DNA of 40,770 bases from Ophiothrix spiculata. Taxonomy: Eukaryota > Echinodermata > Ophiuroidea > Amphilepidida > Ophiotrichidae. This document shows positions 21,850-32,191 of the stretch, in pieces; the stretch's first letter is position 1, and the number at the start of each line of letters is the position of its first letter. Made by a program: the position numbers and the translations under genes. The stretch lies in assembly GCA_000969725.1 (NCBI GenBank), contig JXSR01S010224.1. The stretch is one strand, 5' to 3'. Below the pieces are notes generated by a model, which was given only the letters and a program-made list of their open reading frames with translations, ran no database searches and had not been told where the DNA came from.

Positions 21850-22253
21850 CCAAGGAATTTATAAAGGGGAACCAGTTTTCTCCGCCATCTTGTGTCGCTC
21901 ATGGAGCAGAGTTATTGTATCTGGATATATTCAGAGTTTGGCCCGATATCCAAGCAGATTGCGTAAATCTTCACTTGACGCATATACAGCGTGTGCATTT
22001 TGTTTCACGCGCAAACCGTGTCTGCGTTTCAAGTAGCGTGTATTGCGACTTGCTCTAATCAAAGTGCTCAAATTTTCCCGCTAATCCGTTGCGAAGACTC
22101 TCGAAGTGAGGCACGCGGAGCCGTAATATACCGGAGGTACAATAACTCAACCTCCATGAGCGACAATCCAAGATGGCTGCCGTCCCATAGGATTTACACG
22201 GCGCTGAAATCAAAATGGCGGAGAGTATCGGTTCCCCTTTATAAATTCCTTGG
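21850..22253. mobile_element. 404-bp MITE with TAATAG duplication, next to an exon
   Basis: Perfect 24-bp inverted ends start CCAAGGAATTTATAAAGGGG. TAATAG flanks both sides (21844-21849 and 22254-22259). Inner arms also pair (CCGCCATCTTG / CCAAGATGG and CTCATGGAG / CTCCATGAG). It is GC-richer than its surroundings and has AAGATGGC words like YY1 sites. It ends 120 bp before the acceptor of the 22374 exon. Confidence 0.85.
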
Positions 22254-22373
22254 TAATAGCCCATCAATACATTTTCATATCAAGCAATGATGTTGATGAG
22301 CATGTATGTATGGATATTGATAAACTCTGTACATACCATTAAATAGCCCATACAAATCTTTTATCTATTGCAG

Positions 22374-25267
22374 ATTTGCTGGGCATTGAAGTATCTTCAT
22401 CAAATGGCTACGAATCTGGGGCAACTGATGACGAAGATACATCTATGAGAAGTGGCCCTGCCAGTGAAGATGAAGATGAAGAGGAGGAGGAAGATAGTCA
22501 AGATAGTGATGCCTCTGAGGAAGAGGAGGAGGAGGATAGCAATTGTGAGTTTGATTCTTTAGATGCAGTCAAGAAAAATGGGAAAGGAACCAAACCCTCA
22601 AGGCTACAGGTTGATAGGAAAGATAGTGGGTATACATCCATCCTCGAGGCAAAAGAACATTTTGTCCAGAATCTGAAGAGATATTTCCTGCATGCAGATA
22701 GTAGTGAACAAACTGAAGGCTCTGAGAGTGAGACTATAACTTACAGTTCAGACAAAATCAGCACAAATGATCCATTAGGAAATGATTTCAAAAAACCTGA
22801 TGCCCAGTTAGGTTCAAAATTAAAGAATCATAGGAAAGGTGTATTTGGGAAACAGGACGCATGGAAACAAGATCGTGCGAATTCAGTCGGGTGTGAGATA
22901 AATGATTTAAGCACAATCATAGCGGGAAACCTCGATGAAGATTTTCAAGCACCAGTGGCAGAAAGTACAGCTATTGATAATATATTTGAAGATGTCAACG
23001 TTCATAGAACTAATGAAAATGGTATAAAGCAGGATAAGAAATGTGAGAATCTAGATGTGACTATTGGGGGAGGACTACAATTACCAGTGAATGGCCCGAA
23101 ACATATAGTTATAGGCAATATTCCATCAGATAAGCTCAATGAAACGCAAATATCTTTGTCAAATCCACCACCAAAGTTTAAATCAAGACATTCTGACAGA
23201 CTCCCAAGTCCATTTCTTCATCATGAGGACATAGCATTGCCAAACTCACCTCGTACACCAAAAGTCAAACAGGTACCCAAAACAACAAAAACTAAAGTCA
23301 GTACATCAGACAGACCCCAAAGTCCGTTTCTTAACCAGCAGGACATAACATTGCCAAACTCACCTCGTACACAAAAAGTCAAACAGCTACCCAAAACAAC
23401 AAAAACTCCAGTCAGTGCATCAGACAGATTCCCAAGCCCGTACCTTAACCAACAGGACCTGGCATTGCAAAACTCACCTCGTACACCAAAAGTCAGGCAG
23501 GCACCAAAAATACCAACAACTCCCGGCAGTACACCTCAGGAAATTCTACAAATATTTCAGTCTCCACATCCAGTTGAAGTAACCCCTAAGAAGTACAGGA
23601 AACAAGAATTGACACCTTCTAGATTTAAATTTGGCCAAGATTGCATCAATAAAGAACACATCAGTAATCGAGCCATCTGGAGACCTTCACCCTTGGCAAA
23701 GGCATTGAAGAAAATGAAGCAGGCAGCTAGTGAACAAGACTCTGAGAAAAACAGGTCCCCAAGATGTCAAACAGAATCAGGAAGTCCTAAAACTACAAGG
23801 ATGGATGAGACATATATTATCTCACCTAAGACTAGGTTGCCAAATTCTTGTCAGTCTAAACGAGCTAATTTAAGCTTGAAGCAGTTGCTGAGTGTAGAGC
23901 TTAACTCAGGAGATTCACATGAGCACCATGATACGTATGATTTTCATAGTGATTCCACTGTAACAGGCACATGCTCTACAAATAGTAATCAAGAGACTTT
24001 GAGAGAACAGCAAAATTCGTCTGATGATGATTGTACTCTAATAGAGGCTGACAATTATAATAGAGAACAGACCACTGATGTGCTTCCCTCTGCAATCATG
24101 TCAATATCCATGTGTAACGTAGAACAAAATGCTAGATTAACCAGCAGTCCAAAAAAGAAAATTAAACTTATGGGAGCTCAAAGTACTGAACGTAAATTGT
24201 CATCAAGGCACAAAGGTATACAGCAGCCTCCAAAGGAGGTACAAGATGAGTTGCAGAGTACATGTAAAGAGCCATCTACTCCTAACAGGAAATTCTGTGA
24301 TCGATTCAAGAAGCAGGTTTCAGGTAGCCCTATGACGTCCACACCAAGGAAAGAACACAGACAGGATACGACACCAGTCAAATCGTATAAAAATGATCTG
24401 AGGAAAGAGACTTCACATCACAAGGTAGATTTGTCATGCAAGGCAGTTGCTCATAGATCAGTAACACCAAAATCAAGGCATTCGAGATCTGAAATGTATG
24501 TACAAAATGAAGACGAAATGGTGTCGGACCAAGTTCTGTCAAAAAATTCTTCAGTTGTATCAAACCATGAGGCAAGAGCAACAGCAAATAAATCAAGCAT
24601 TCTGAATGCATCTAATGACTCTGCTTACAAAGAAGTCTCTATAGATAGCTGTGTCACACCGAAAACCAATACATTGAGATTAATGAAGCAAAGCAAAGAT
24701 ATCAATAAAGAAGATCCGCCTATTATAATCAAGCAGGTTAGTGATGATAAAAGTTTGTCAAATAGTACATTCAGTCATGCAAACAAGAATCGACAAATCC
24801 CAAAGTTACAAAAATTATCATTGCACAGACAAATAACATCACAACAATCACAACAGAAGGCTGAAAAGACCTCCATTCAAAATGAGGATTTCTGTAGTGA
24901 TAAGTCAAAGCAAAGCGTGCAGAAAAGTCCGGGAAGAACAAAATCAAGATCCTGCAGGAAACTAAAACAAGGTGAAACTTTGCTGCAGTCAACTCCAGCA
25001 AATTTGAAAGTTGTGAAAAAATGTACTAGAAAATCACCTATGGCTGGGCCTAAGAGACATTCAACAACTAGTGATGGCACGGACTCTGACAGTTTGACAT
25101 TGATTTCTGAAAGTAGCAGGAGTATGACTCTGAATTCTACCTCGGGTATTTTCTATGATGGGTCCAGTATGAATTCCAGTATGTCGGCATCAGCTATGGC
25201 TTGTGAGGGACCTGGTGTGTGCACTAAAATGTTCTGTTTTAATTGTTCCGTGATTGATCAAAGTTGA
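22374..25267 (+). CDS. large last exon: acidic, Ser/Thr-Pro-rich probable nuclear protein
   Basis: An open frame of 964 codons starting at a splice acceptor (TTTTATCTATTGCAG) and ending at TGA 25265-25267; there is no ATG at its start, and its first codon is shared with the exon at 16863-16971. Residues about 18-60 are strongly acidic (runs of Glu/Asp/Ser). Residues ~273-386 are three 38-residue repeats. The remaining sequence is rich in Ser, Lys and Gln, with at least 15 S/T-P-x-K/R-like sites (SPRTPK, TPKK, SPKTR, SSPKKK, STPRK, VTPKS), the consensus of cyclin-dependent kinases, and many basic patches. The C-terminus is Cys-rich (CEGPGVCTKMFCFNC), a possible zinc site. Composition suggests a disordered nuclear, cell-cycle-regulated protein. 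I do not recognise the family; a treslin/TICRR-like replication regulator is one guess without motif proof. Confidence 0.8.
23192..23533 (+). repeat. in-frame 114-bp tandem repeat, three copies
   Basis: Copies start at 23192, 23306 and 23420 (exact 114-bp, 38-codon period). Each encodes SDR-x-PSP(F/Y)L, then (D)I/L-A/T-LPNSPRTPKVK and a PKTTKT-like tail. The frame is preserved and changes are often conservative, so the repeat is selected as protein. The S-P and T-P pair in each copy could be phosphorylated together. Confidence 0.9.
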
Positions 25268-26129
25268 TGATTTTTTTCTTTGTTTTTATTAATAGGGCAA
25301 CATCAAAGAAAACAAGGTGCAATTGTAATGTTACGTAATTTCAATGTTTTTCATATTTTGTAAAGAGTATTTTTAAGGCAAAATTTAATGATTTGTCTCT
25401 AGAATTTCAGAATATAGGAGTAACCTAAGGCTGGGTTAGACCTTCAAATGGCAAAAACCGTTTTTAACTTTCTAACTAATTGCATAAACCAAAAGTATAC
25501 ATTTGTAGAAGCAGATTTTTGCCCTGAACATGATGGAGATACCATTTTTTGATCAAACTTGTCAGTTTTGGCAAAAAATGCCAAAAACTGTATTTTGCCC
25601 CAAAAATTTTCTGGAAAGCATAATTTGCATTCGTGAAATTTTGAACTTTTTGCTTTTTGGAATCTAGAGAGTAATGTCTGGGAAGGGTTTTCTCAAATTT
25701 TTGACTTTTATCTTAGTTTATTTTAAAATGCCAAAACTGAGGTTTGTCATAGGTTTTGTCCTTGATGAATTTGGTGTTCAAAGAAAAGAATCATATCATT
25801 TCATAATTTATATTAATTTCAATACGTAATTCTCTCATGTAAACACCAAATTCAACAAGGATGCCATAAAATCCACACAAGGTTAAAGATCAATGGACTT
25901 ATAGAGTAATTACTCCACTTTTGAAAAACATATAATATGATGTAATCTTTTGGCAACTATTTTTAACATTTTTCATTTGCTCGCTGCATTAATATTGGGA
26001 CAAGCTGTATATTGTTTGTAAAAGAAAAATACACTGTTTTCTACAAAATGTGGTGTTTATACAAAAAGCAACAATGAATGAAAGTCAACATGTCCGATCT
26101 ACTTCCAATTCATGTTGCTAGATTGAATT
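25268..26129 (+). other. 3' flank / likely 3' UTR of the unknown gene
   Basis: AT-rich, no coding signal. I saw no AATAAA close to the stop codon, so the transcript end is not placed. Weakly self-similar AAAATGCCAAAAAC words occur around 25445-25740. Confidence 0.35.
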
Positions 26130-26659
26130 TAGGGGTGCACCATTTGATATTCAGAAGGAACATGGAATTGGGGGTTGAATCATTTTTTTTTGGGGGGGGG
26201 GGGGAGCTCTGAAGGCAGCAGGATTTTCTTCTTCACTGCCTTCAGTGGTAATTTTTTTTTAAATTTCACTTTATATTGTTCTTTGGCCAACATATTTGTG
26301 ATGGCTCACCCCGAAAGGGGGGACTTTGCAGATGACATCAATTTTGATTTTATCATTTCATCTTTTGCAGCATTTTCTAAGCTTTAAAATGACACCTTAC
26401 TTAATTGTTGAAATTGATCAAAGCGATAAAATTTTACATCAGAAAATCTGCTGGAAATTCTTATTATTTTCTTTATTTTTTGCTGCCTATTTTCATCGGT
26501 TTCTTGAAAAGTGTTCTGTCGCAAAGTCCCCCTTTTCGGGGTGAGTCATCACATTTTATCTTCTCATCTATATTTTAAGTTTTTTTTAACCACTTTCGGT
26601 GATTTTTTGTAACCCTTCCATGCCCCCCCCAAATGAAAATCAAACGGTGTACCCCTTAG
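26130..26659. mobile_element. MITE carrying a second MITE inside it
   Basis: Outer ends AGGGGTGCACCATTTGAT (26131) and, inverted, ATCAAACGGTGTACCCCTT (to 26659). Inside, 26298-26552 has its own ends. Long G and C runs (26191-26205 and 26622-26630) lie symmetrically in the arms. Confidence 0.65.
26298..26552. mobile_element. inner MITE, 255 bp
   Basis: Ends GTGATGGCTCACCCCGAAAG and inverted CTTTTCGGGGTGAGTCATCAC, plus GACTTTGC / GCAAAGTC further in. ATTT flanks both sides. Non-coding. Confidence 0.75.
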
Positions 26660-27065
26660 GATGTTCTGTATAAACAGCACTAAACAATGAGGACTGAGGC
26701 AAGTTGAGCCTGTAATATAATTTTTTCAACAGCTCTCTATTTTGTATTTAGGTATGGTAGAATTTGGATTCAAGTCGGTGCATTTTCAGCAAATTAATTT
26801 GTTTTGAAAAACTGCAGAAGCCAATTGTAGAATGTTACTCTGTACAGAAAATTTGGGGTCAAACTAACATCACCATTATGTTTAGAATATAAATATCCTG
26901 TTGTAGTGACGTCATAATCTGATTCCATTACCCCGGCAACCATTCGAACATATATGGGGCTTGTTACATCAGTTTGAATACCCGTGCTAACTGTAGTCGT
27001 GTTGACAAAACCTAAGATCAGTTTGTCTCTCATAGCAATGTTACTTGACCAATAAAGTGTATTAC
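26660..27065. other. non-coding stretch
   Basis: An open minus frame at 26794-27033 has no recognisable domain. Nothing else seen. Confidence 0.3.
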
Positions 27066-28865
27066 TTAAAGGGGCAATTCATGATCCACTTTTCATCATC
27101 AAGGTCACCTCACTCTAAATTGAGTTATTTAGCTAATAAGAATCCTTGACTGGTATATATTACAATGCCCAAACCATTCTTGCAAATAGCTTACATTTTT
27201 GAGAAAAAATGAGAAAGAGTGTCATTTTCTAATTATTGCTGGGTTCTGACAGTAATTACAACACAGAGACCTATGGGAATTTTTAAAATCCTGATGAACT
27301 TGAAAATAAATGGTCGGAATCAAGTGAAATTTTCAGAATTCATTCATGATGAAATCCTCTTATTATTTAGCCAGAAAAGAGGTGACGTTGTTGATCAGCA
27401 AAGCGTATTACTTAGGACCTCTTCTTTTTATTATATTTGTAAATAGCTTGCCATATAATGTTAATTGTAAATGTGTCATGTATGCAGATGACACAACACT
27501 TCTTTGTACTGCTAATGATCCTATAACTCTTCAACAGAAATTACAATCTAACTTATGTAGTATCGCTAAGTGGTTTAATAATAACAAACTTACTCTTAAT
27601 ATTAAAAAGACAAAACTCATGGTCTTTGGTACACATCATACTCTTGATAAATTTAATGATGTTACTATTCAGTATGATGACAATGTTATTGAACGTGTTA
27701 ATGAATTTAAGTATCTCGGTGTCACTTTTGACCCACTATTGACTTGGTCTGAACATATACATCAAATGTCTTCAAAAATTTCTAAACGATGTGGTGTAAT
27801 CAGACGTGCCAAATACTTTGTTCCTAAAGATATTCTTGTTATGCTTGGTAATGCTCTTGTTTTGCCAAACTTTGATTATTGTTGTTGTGTATGGACCAAT
27901 ACCTCTAATGAGCTTCTTAATTCACTTCAAGTACTTCAGAACAGACTTGCACGCATTATTCTATCGGCTGATATAAGAACTCCAGTAAATGATATGATGC
28001 ATACACTACAATGGAACAAGCTTAGTGATAGGTGGTACAACCATATGGTTACTATGATTTTGAAATGTATGAAAGGTATAGCACCTGAATATCTCTCTTC
28101 TCAGTTCATTTTTATGTCTAATATTCATTCTAAGGGTACTAGAAGTCAAAGTAGCAACTGTCTTTATGAACCTAAATGGAATATTGGTGCAGGAAATAGA
28201 ACTTTTAATTCTCGTGCAGTAAGAATATGGAACAATCTCCCTGTTGAAGTTAGATGTAACCTTACTGATTATAGTGTCAATCAATTGAAACAACTTTGTG
28301 TTATAAAATGTTCTTAAATATTATTTGATTTTTCCATGCTTATACCATGTTTACTTCATACATGTACAAATGTATACCATGTACAAAACTATGTTGTTTT
28401 TATGTTCAACTACCATGTAAATTGTTTATATTCACTATTGTATGCAGGGCCTCCTTGGAAATCAGTGTTTATCATTGAAGGGGCTACCCTGCCTAACGAA
28501 AGATTAAATAATAAAATTACTTAAGTCTTCTCTGGTTACAACTATGCAACCAGTGTAAGCTGTGTGTATAGTATGAACGGTTGCTGAACTCCCCAGACAA
28601 CTATGTAATCACTTTGACAACATATTCAATATACAAATTTTAAAATTATTTGTAGGTTTTAGACGGATATAAGTCTTTCAAAATATTGAAAATCTAAACA
28701 AAAGTTGAAAGAAAAATTGGTATGCAATATAAAAATTGATTAATTCATTTAACTTGGTTATAATTAAAGATAATTTCAATTTTTGCGACGTATTTTATTG
28801 GCCTGAACATGATGAACATTAGTTTATTGATTATAGAGTAGTTTGTGAAAGTTACACAGTAGATT
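27066..28865. repeat. dispersed repeat copy A, split by a retroelement
   Basis: Its start (27066-27245) matches 30310-30495 and its end (28768-28865) is ~98% identical to 30912-31012 (shared AATTTCAATTTTTGCGACGT). Copy B is ~700 bp, copy A 1.8 kb; the extra length is the RT remnant. Confidence 0.75.
27376..28540 (+). pseudogene. CR1/Jockey-like reverse transcriptase, 5'-truncated
   Basis: The main open part runs from about 27410 to 28317. It holds GPLLFIIFVNSLP, the catalytic YADDTTLL, NNNKLTLNIKKTK, FKYLGVTFDPLLTWSEHI and LQVLQNRLARIIL, then RIWNNLPVEVR near the end: the C-terminal half of the RT (palm and thumb) plus the usual tail. The block before GPLLF is in another frame (VVDQQSVLL for the expected GVPQGSVL) because of a ~4-base insertion near 27410. 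Everything upstream is lost, as in ordinary target-primed truncation. The 3' part includes a GCAGGGC...GCTACCCTGC hairpin (28445-28493) and an A-rich tail AAATAATAAAATTACTT. The long surviving frame suggests a fairly young insertion. Confidence 0.85.
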
Positions 28866-28873
28866 AAGTTGGA
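28541..28873. other. tail of repeat copy A
   Basis: AT-rich; its last ~100 bp is the segment shared with 30912-31012. Confidence 0.4.
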
Positions 28874-28877
28874 TTAA

Positions 28878-29128
28878 CCCTTACTCTCGCACGCTTAAAT
28901 ACAGTCTAAGTCCGAATACATCATGAAAAAATTTCTGGTTCCCCCCGTTCCTCCTGGGATTCGAACCCCTGACCCCCCTTATCCTAATCCAATGTCCAGC
29001 TATGCCAGCCACCGAGCGTGGCCTGCCTGGGCAGCAATTTCCTGACCATTTATATCCGCCATCTGTGACGTATTTGGACTTAAGCGATTTCTTACTGTAG
29101 TACTTTGTAGTTAGTAGGAGGGTAAGGG
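28878..29128 (-). mobile_element. TTAA-flanked piggyBac-like MITE with tRNA-derived core, copy 1
   Basis: 251 bp between TTAA at 28874-28877 and 29129-29132. Ends CCCTTACTCTCGCA and, inverted, CCTACCCTTAC-type (GTAAGGG). TTAA duplication with CCC ends is the piggyBac signature. On the minus strand the core has a perfect pol III A box TGGCATAGCTGG (28996-29007) and B box GGTTCGAATCC (28957-28967), 28 bases apart. CAGACTTAGACTGT-type sequence inside the ends also pairs (AAGTCCGAATAC / GTATTTGGACTT). Non-coding. Confidence 0.8.
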
Positions 29129-29170
29129 TTAAGTGATGCATATGTACTATACGTTGATGGTGCTCAATAA

Positions 29171-29423
29171 CCATTACTCTCGCATGCTTAAATACAGTCT
29201 AAGTCTGAATACGTCATAAAAAAATTTCTGGTTCCCCCTGGGATTCAAACCCCCCCCCCCCTCGCTATCCCGATCCAATGTCCAGCTATGCCAAGCCACC
29301 GAGCGTGGCCTGCCCAGGCAGCAATTTCCTGACCATTTATATCCGCCGTCTGTAACGTATTCGGACTTAAGCGAATTCTTGATTTCTGACTGTAGTACTT
29401 TGTAGTACGTAGGAGGGTAAGGG
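29171..29423 (-). mobile_element. TTAA-flanked piggyBac-like MITE with tRNA-derived core, copy 2
   Basis: Close relative of the copy at 28878, in the same orientation and only ~40 bp away. The right flank TTAA (29424-29427) is intact, the left has become ATAA. The A box TGGCATAGCTGG is intact; the B box is GGTTTGAATCC. A C-run at 29251-29263 differs from copy 1. Non-coding. Confidence 0.75.
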
Positions 29424-29443
29424 TTAATCAATAAAAACATTAA

Positions 29444-29724
29444 GGGCCAAATCATAGTCGGCCTCCAAACAAATTTTTTCCTGCCAAACATTTGGTCGTG
29501 ACGTCAAAATGACGAGTGACTCCAAACAAAATAACTTCAACACCGAGTTGAGACCAAATAAAATTTCGTGCTAGATTGCACTTATGTTATTGAATTGCCA
29601 TATACATTGGACCAAATGTTTGTTACCCGTTCATAGTTTAAATTTGATGGCAAATATTTGATGCCGTCACGGCCAAAAGTTTGGTAGGAAGAATTTTGTT
29701 TGGAGGCCGACTATGATTTGGCCC
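29444..29724. mobile_element. MITE with long inverted ends, 281 bp (Harbinger-like?)
   Basis: Ends GGGCCAAATCATAGTCGGCC and beyond (TCCAAACAAA), inverted at 29690-29724. Flanks TAA (left) and TAT (right) could be a decayed 3-bp TWA duplication as in PIF/Harbinger. Non-coding. Confidence 0.75.
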
Positions 29725-29814
29725 TATGCCTGATCTATTGATTTTTCGGCTTAGCTGAATTAATAATGTGGCTATTTTAAAGATATTTTGAATAAGTGAT
29801 CAGGAAAAAACTCT

Positions 29815-29900
29815 GTGGCAAAAGCAAAGAAGCCATGGCTTATTTGCTTTTGCTTGTAAAAGTCCCATACTTTGATTAACAAGTCTCTTCTGTGAGCTTG
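29815..29900. repeat. hairpin-containing dispersed repeat, copy 2
   Basis: GCAAAAGCAAAGAAGCC...GGCTTATTTGCTTTTGC hairpin followed by CCCATACTTTGATT, as at 19600-19766. Confidence 0.55.
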
Positions 29901-29963
29901 ATACTTGCTCTGTCAATTTCTTTTTTGTAAACTCTTGTAAATTAAAACCTGTCTTCAAAGCCT

Positions 29964-30178
29964 GGCTCATACTATGACAGATTCACAACAGAGGGTAACG
30001 AATGCGAGTCATGGACACATGGTAACGGTGGCAAACTGTTAGCTATGGCCGTCTATGGTGGCTAGCGAATTATTAAGCGTCAAGTGACAGAAACACATGA
30101 TTACTGGTGTAAAATTCAATGTGAAATCTGCAGCTTTGCGACACTTGCCGTTACGCCCTATTCATCATAGTCTGAGCC
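29964..30178. mobile_element. small MITE, 215 bp
   Basis: Ends GGCTCATACTATGA and TCATAGTCTGAGCC (inverted, one mismatch). Middle not recognised; non-coding. Confidence 0.5.
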
Positions 30179-30309
30179 TGCCATTAATGAGAAAATTTAT
30201 GAAACGACTATTATTTAAGCAACGTCTTACTGGTTTTTGCATTACGTGCCAGTATCAGGACCTCATAAGTCATTTTGTGTCTTTCAAGTCTTAATGATCT
30301 ATGTAAGCG

Positions 30310-31012
30310 GGTATTAAAGGGTTCATGATCCACTTTCAACCTCAAGGTCACCTATCAAAGTTGAATTCTTTCGCTAATAAGAATCCTTCACTGGTATATG
30401 TTACAAAATCCCAAACCATTTTTGCAAATGTTCTTGCATTTTTTAGAAAATTCCGAAAATGAGTCGAAAAATGTTTCATTTTCTAATTACTGTTGGGGCC
30501 CTGACACTTTTGCCTTTGGCCTATAATTTTGTGTATACATGTAATTTTGCTTTTTGATAGGACTTTCTTGATGGATAAATACTTTCAGAAAGTCACAAAT
30601 ATGGAACTATGACCTTCATATAGTATTTGATACGGTTTTCCATAAGAATGGGTTTAAACTAAAGACTTATCCAGCAGTGGACTGGTGTTTAAAAACATTG
30701 TAAAATGTTCCAGTTGAAAAAATATGATTAGAAGAGTTTAAGACATTTAATTGCAAAGTGAGAGTGGAAGTCTTCCTTAACTCCATATGAAGTGCCTTTT
30801 ATTTGAATTTTTTCAAAAAGGTTTTATATTGTAATTATTTTGTAAGTATATATGATGTATTATAAAAAGAGTTTACAAATTTGCTGTGTAACAGTGTTTT
30901 AATATTGATTGTTAAAGATAATTTCAATTTTTGCGACGTATTTTATTGGCCTGAACATGATGAACATTAGTTTATTGATTATAGAGTAGTTTGTGAAAGT
31001 TACACAGTGGAT
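30310..31012. repeat. dispersed repeat copy B
   Basis: Uninterrupted relative of 27066-28865. It shows what copy A looked like before the retroelement arrived. Non-coding. Confidence 0.7.
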
Positions 31013-31050
31013 TGTTTATCACATCACACTCGGAATGCTGTAATGAATTA

Positions 31051-31236
31051 CAGTAGAAACTCATTATAACGAAGTTGCTGGGGACAGACAAATTACTTCT
31101 TTATATCCAAAATTCGTTATATCAGGGTTTTTAAAACAATAAAAAACAAAAGAAATTAGTAAAATGGTACAGGAAAATTGCTACTTTATAACAGGGTTTT
31201 TCTTATATCAGATTTCGTTATAATGAGGTTCTACTG
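31051..31236. mobile_element. pogo/Tigger-like MITE, 186 bp
   Basis: Ends CAGTAGAAACTCATTATAAC and inverted GTTATAATGAGGTTCTACTG with TA on both sides (31049-31050, 31237-31238). CAGTRGAACCTC.TTATAACGAA ends and TA duplications are typical of the pogo branch of Tc1/mariner. Confidence 0.9.
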
Positions 31237-31238
31237 TA

Positions 31239-31970
31239 TCTATTTTGTAGACGCTTATTGACTTAGCATCTGCAAGATTTCAATCAAACAAAACCATCAT
31301 GAACTCTTTCATTCCGGCAAGCCACAAGAAATCGTGCTTGATTGGACTTAACTATAAAAATATCTGTAAAAAAATAAAAGGCAAAGAAATCAGAACTCAA
31401 CCTGTAACCGTCTGATACAAAGCGGCATCTAGCGCCATTATCAATTCTGACATATTAGGCTGGCACTCATACCATGCGATGCTGTGAGCAGCTTCCTGTC
31501 CAAAAGTGTTTTTTGAAAAAGAAAAAATTCTGGAATGAAAGTTAAGTCTTTACGATGAGATTTTTCACTGATGGAGATTTTTTATTGCAGTCTTGGCAGA
31601 AAAAAATTTCTGAAAATCATGTTTTTTTTCCAATGATCTTCCAGTTTTGCAGTAGAAGTTACAGTTTGCAGTTGACCGAAATGCTCATACCATGATTTGC
31701 AAACTTGGGGAAAAACAACCCTTGAGAAAGCAAAGATTACTTTTGTAGCTGTAGACATTTTCATTCTCATGGTGTACACATTTTACCATGGTGTAAATTA
31801 TTCTGAATTATCTCAAAAAGAGATTGGCTTACCATGAAAATGAAATGTCCCCTTTGTCTCGTTTTCCATTGTTTGTAATTGTGTGGCGCTACACAGACAA
31901 ATAAAGTGCAGCCCCTATTAGTTTGGGGATCAACACACTGTGATCTACTTAATAGTAATCATATCAATGG
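31239..31970. other. non-coding stretch
   Basis: No coding region or bounded element recognised. Confidence 0.35.
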
Positions 31971-31975
31971 TCTTC

Positions 31976-32056
31976 TGTACGGCAGATATTCCTATGACCT
32001 GGTGCTCACCAAGTATGAACATGTTGATGCTGCCAGGTCATAGGAATCATCTGCCA
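31976..32056. repeat. inverted repeat, ~27-bp arms
   Basis: GTACGGCAGATATTCCTATG..ACCTGG pairs with CCAGGT..CATAGGAATCATCTGCCATAC, with ~25 bases between. Lies just before the larger foldback at 32192. Confidence 0.75.
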
Positions 32057-32191
32057 TACACAAGGCAACTGACATGATCACTAAGCAGAACCAAGTTTAT
32101 TGTCTGTTGCACCGTACAATTACCAACAATGGAAAGCGAGACAAGGCACACGGCATATGGGTACAGCCAATGGATATGAGGCCTAAGGCCT

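Larger units (their letters stand above)
16972..22373 (+). other. 5.4-kb intron of the unknown gene, filled with mobile elements
   Basis: Starts GTAATA and ends TTTTATCTATTGCAG. It contains the elements listed separately at 17499-17918, 20179-21535, 20401-21515 and 21850-22253, plus a small minus-strand open frame at 18867. Unassigned stretches (16972-17498, 17919-18866, 19011-19600, 19767-20178) show only AT-rich sequence, apart from a CpG-containing patch at 18490-18600 with a GCCCCTGG / CCAGGGGC hairpin. Confidence 0.6.

Noticed and set aside
25190..25267. RBR/Emi-type zinc-binding region at the C-terminus of the unknown protein
   Set aside because: C-x5-C-x4-C-x2-C is there, but the preceding C-x2-C pair and the following His/Cys of such domains are missing, so I only call it Cys-rich.
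27219..27446. 75-residue protein
   Set aside because: Mostly dispersed repeat joined to the frameshifted start of the RT remnant.
28878..29423. Functional tRNA genes
   Set aside because: A and B boxes are present but I cannot fold a complete cloverleaf with paired acceptor stem, and they lie inside TTAA-flanked repeated elements.
28881..29491. Related ~100-residue proteins on the minus strand
   Set aside because: Their similarity is that of the two repeated mobile elements; no independent coding evidence.
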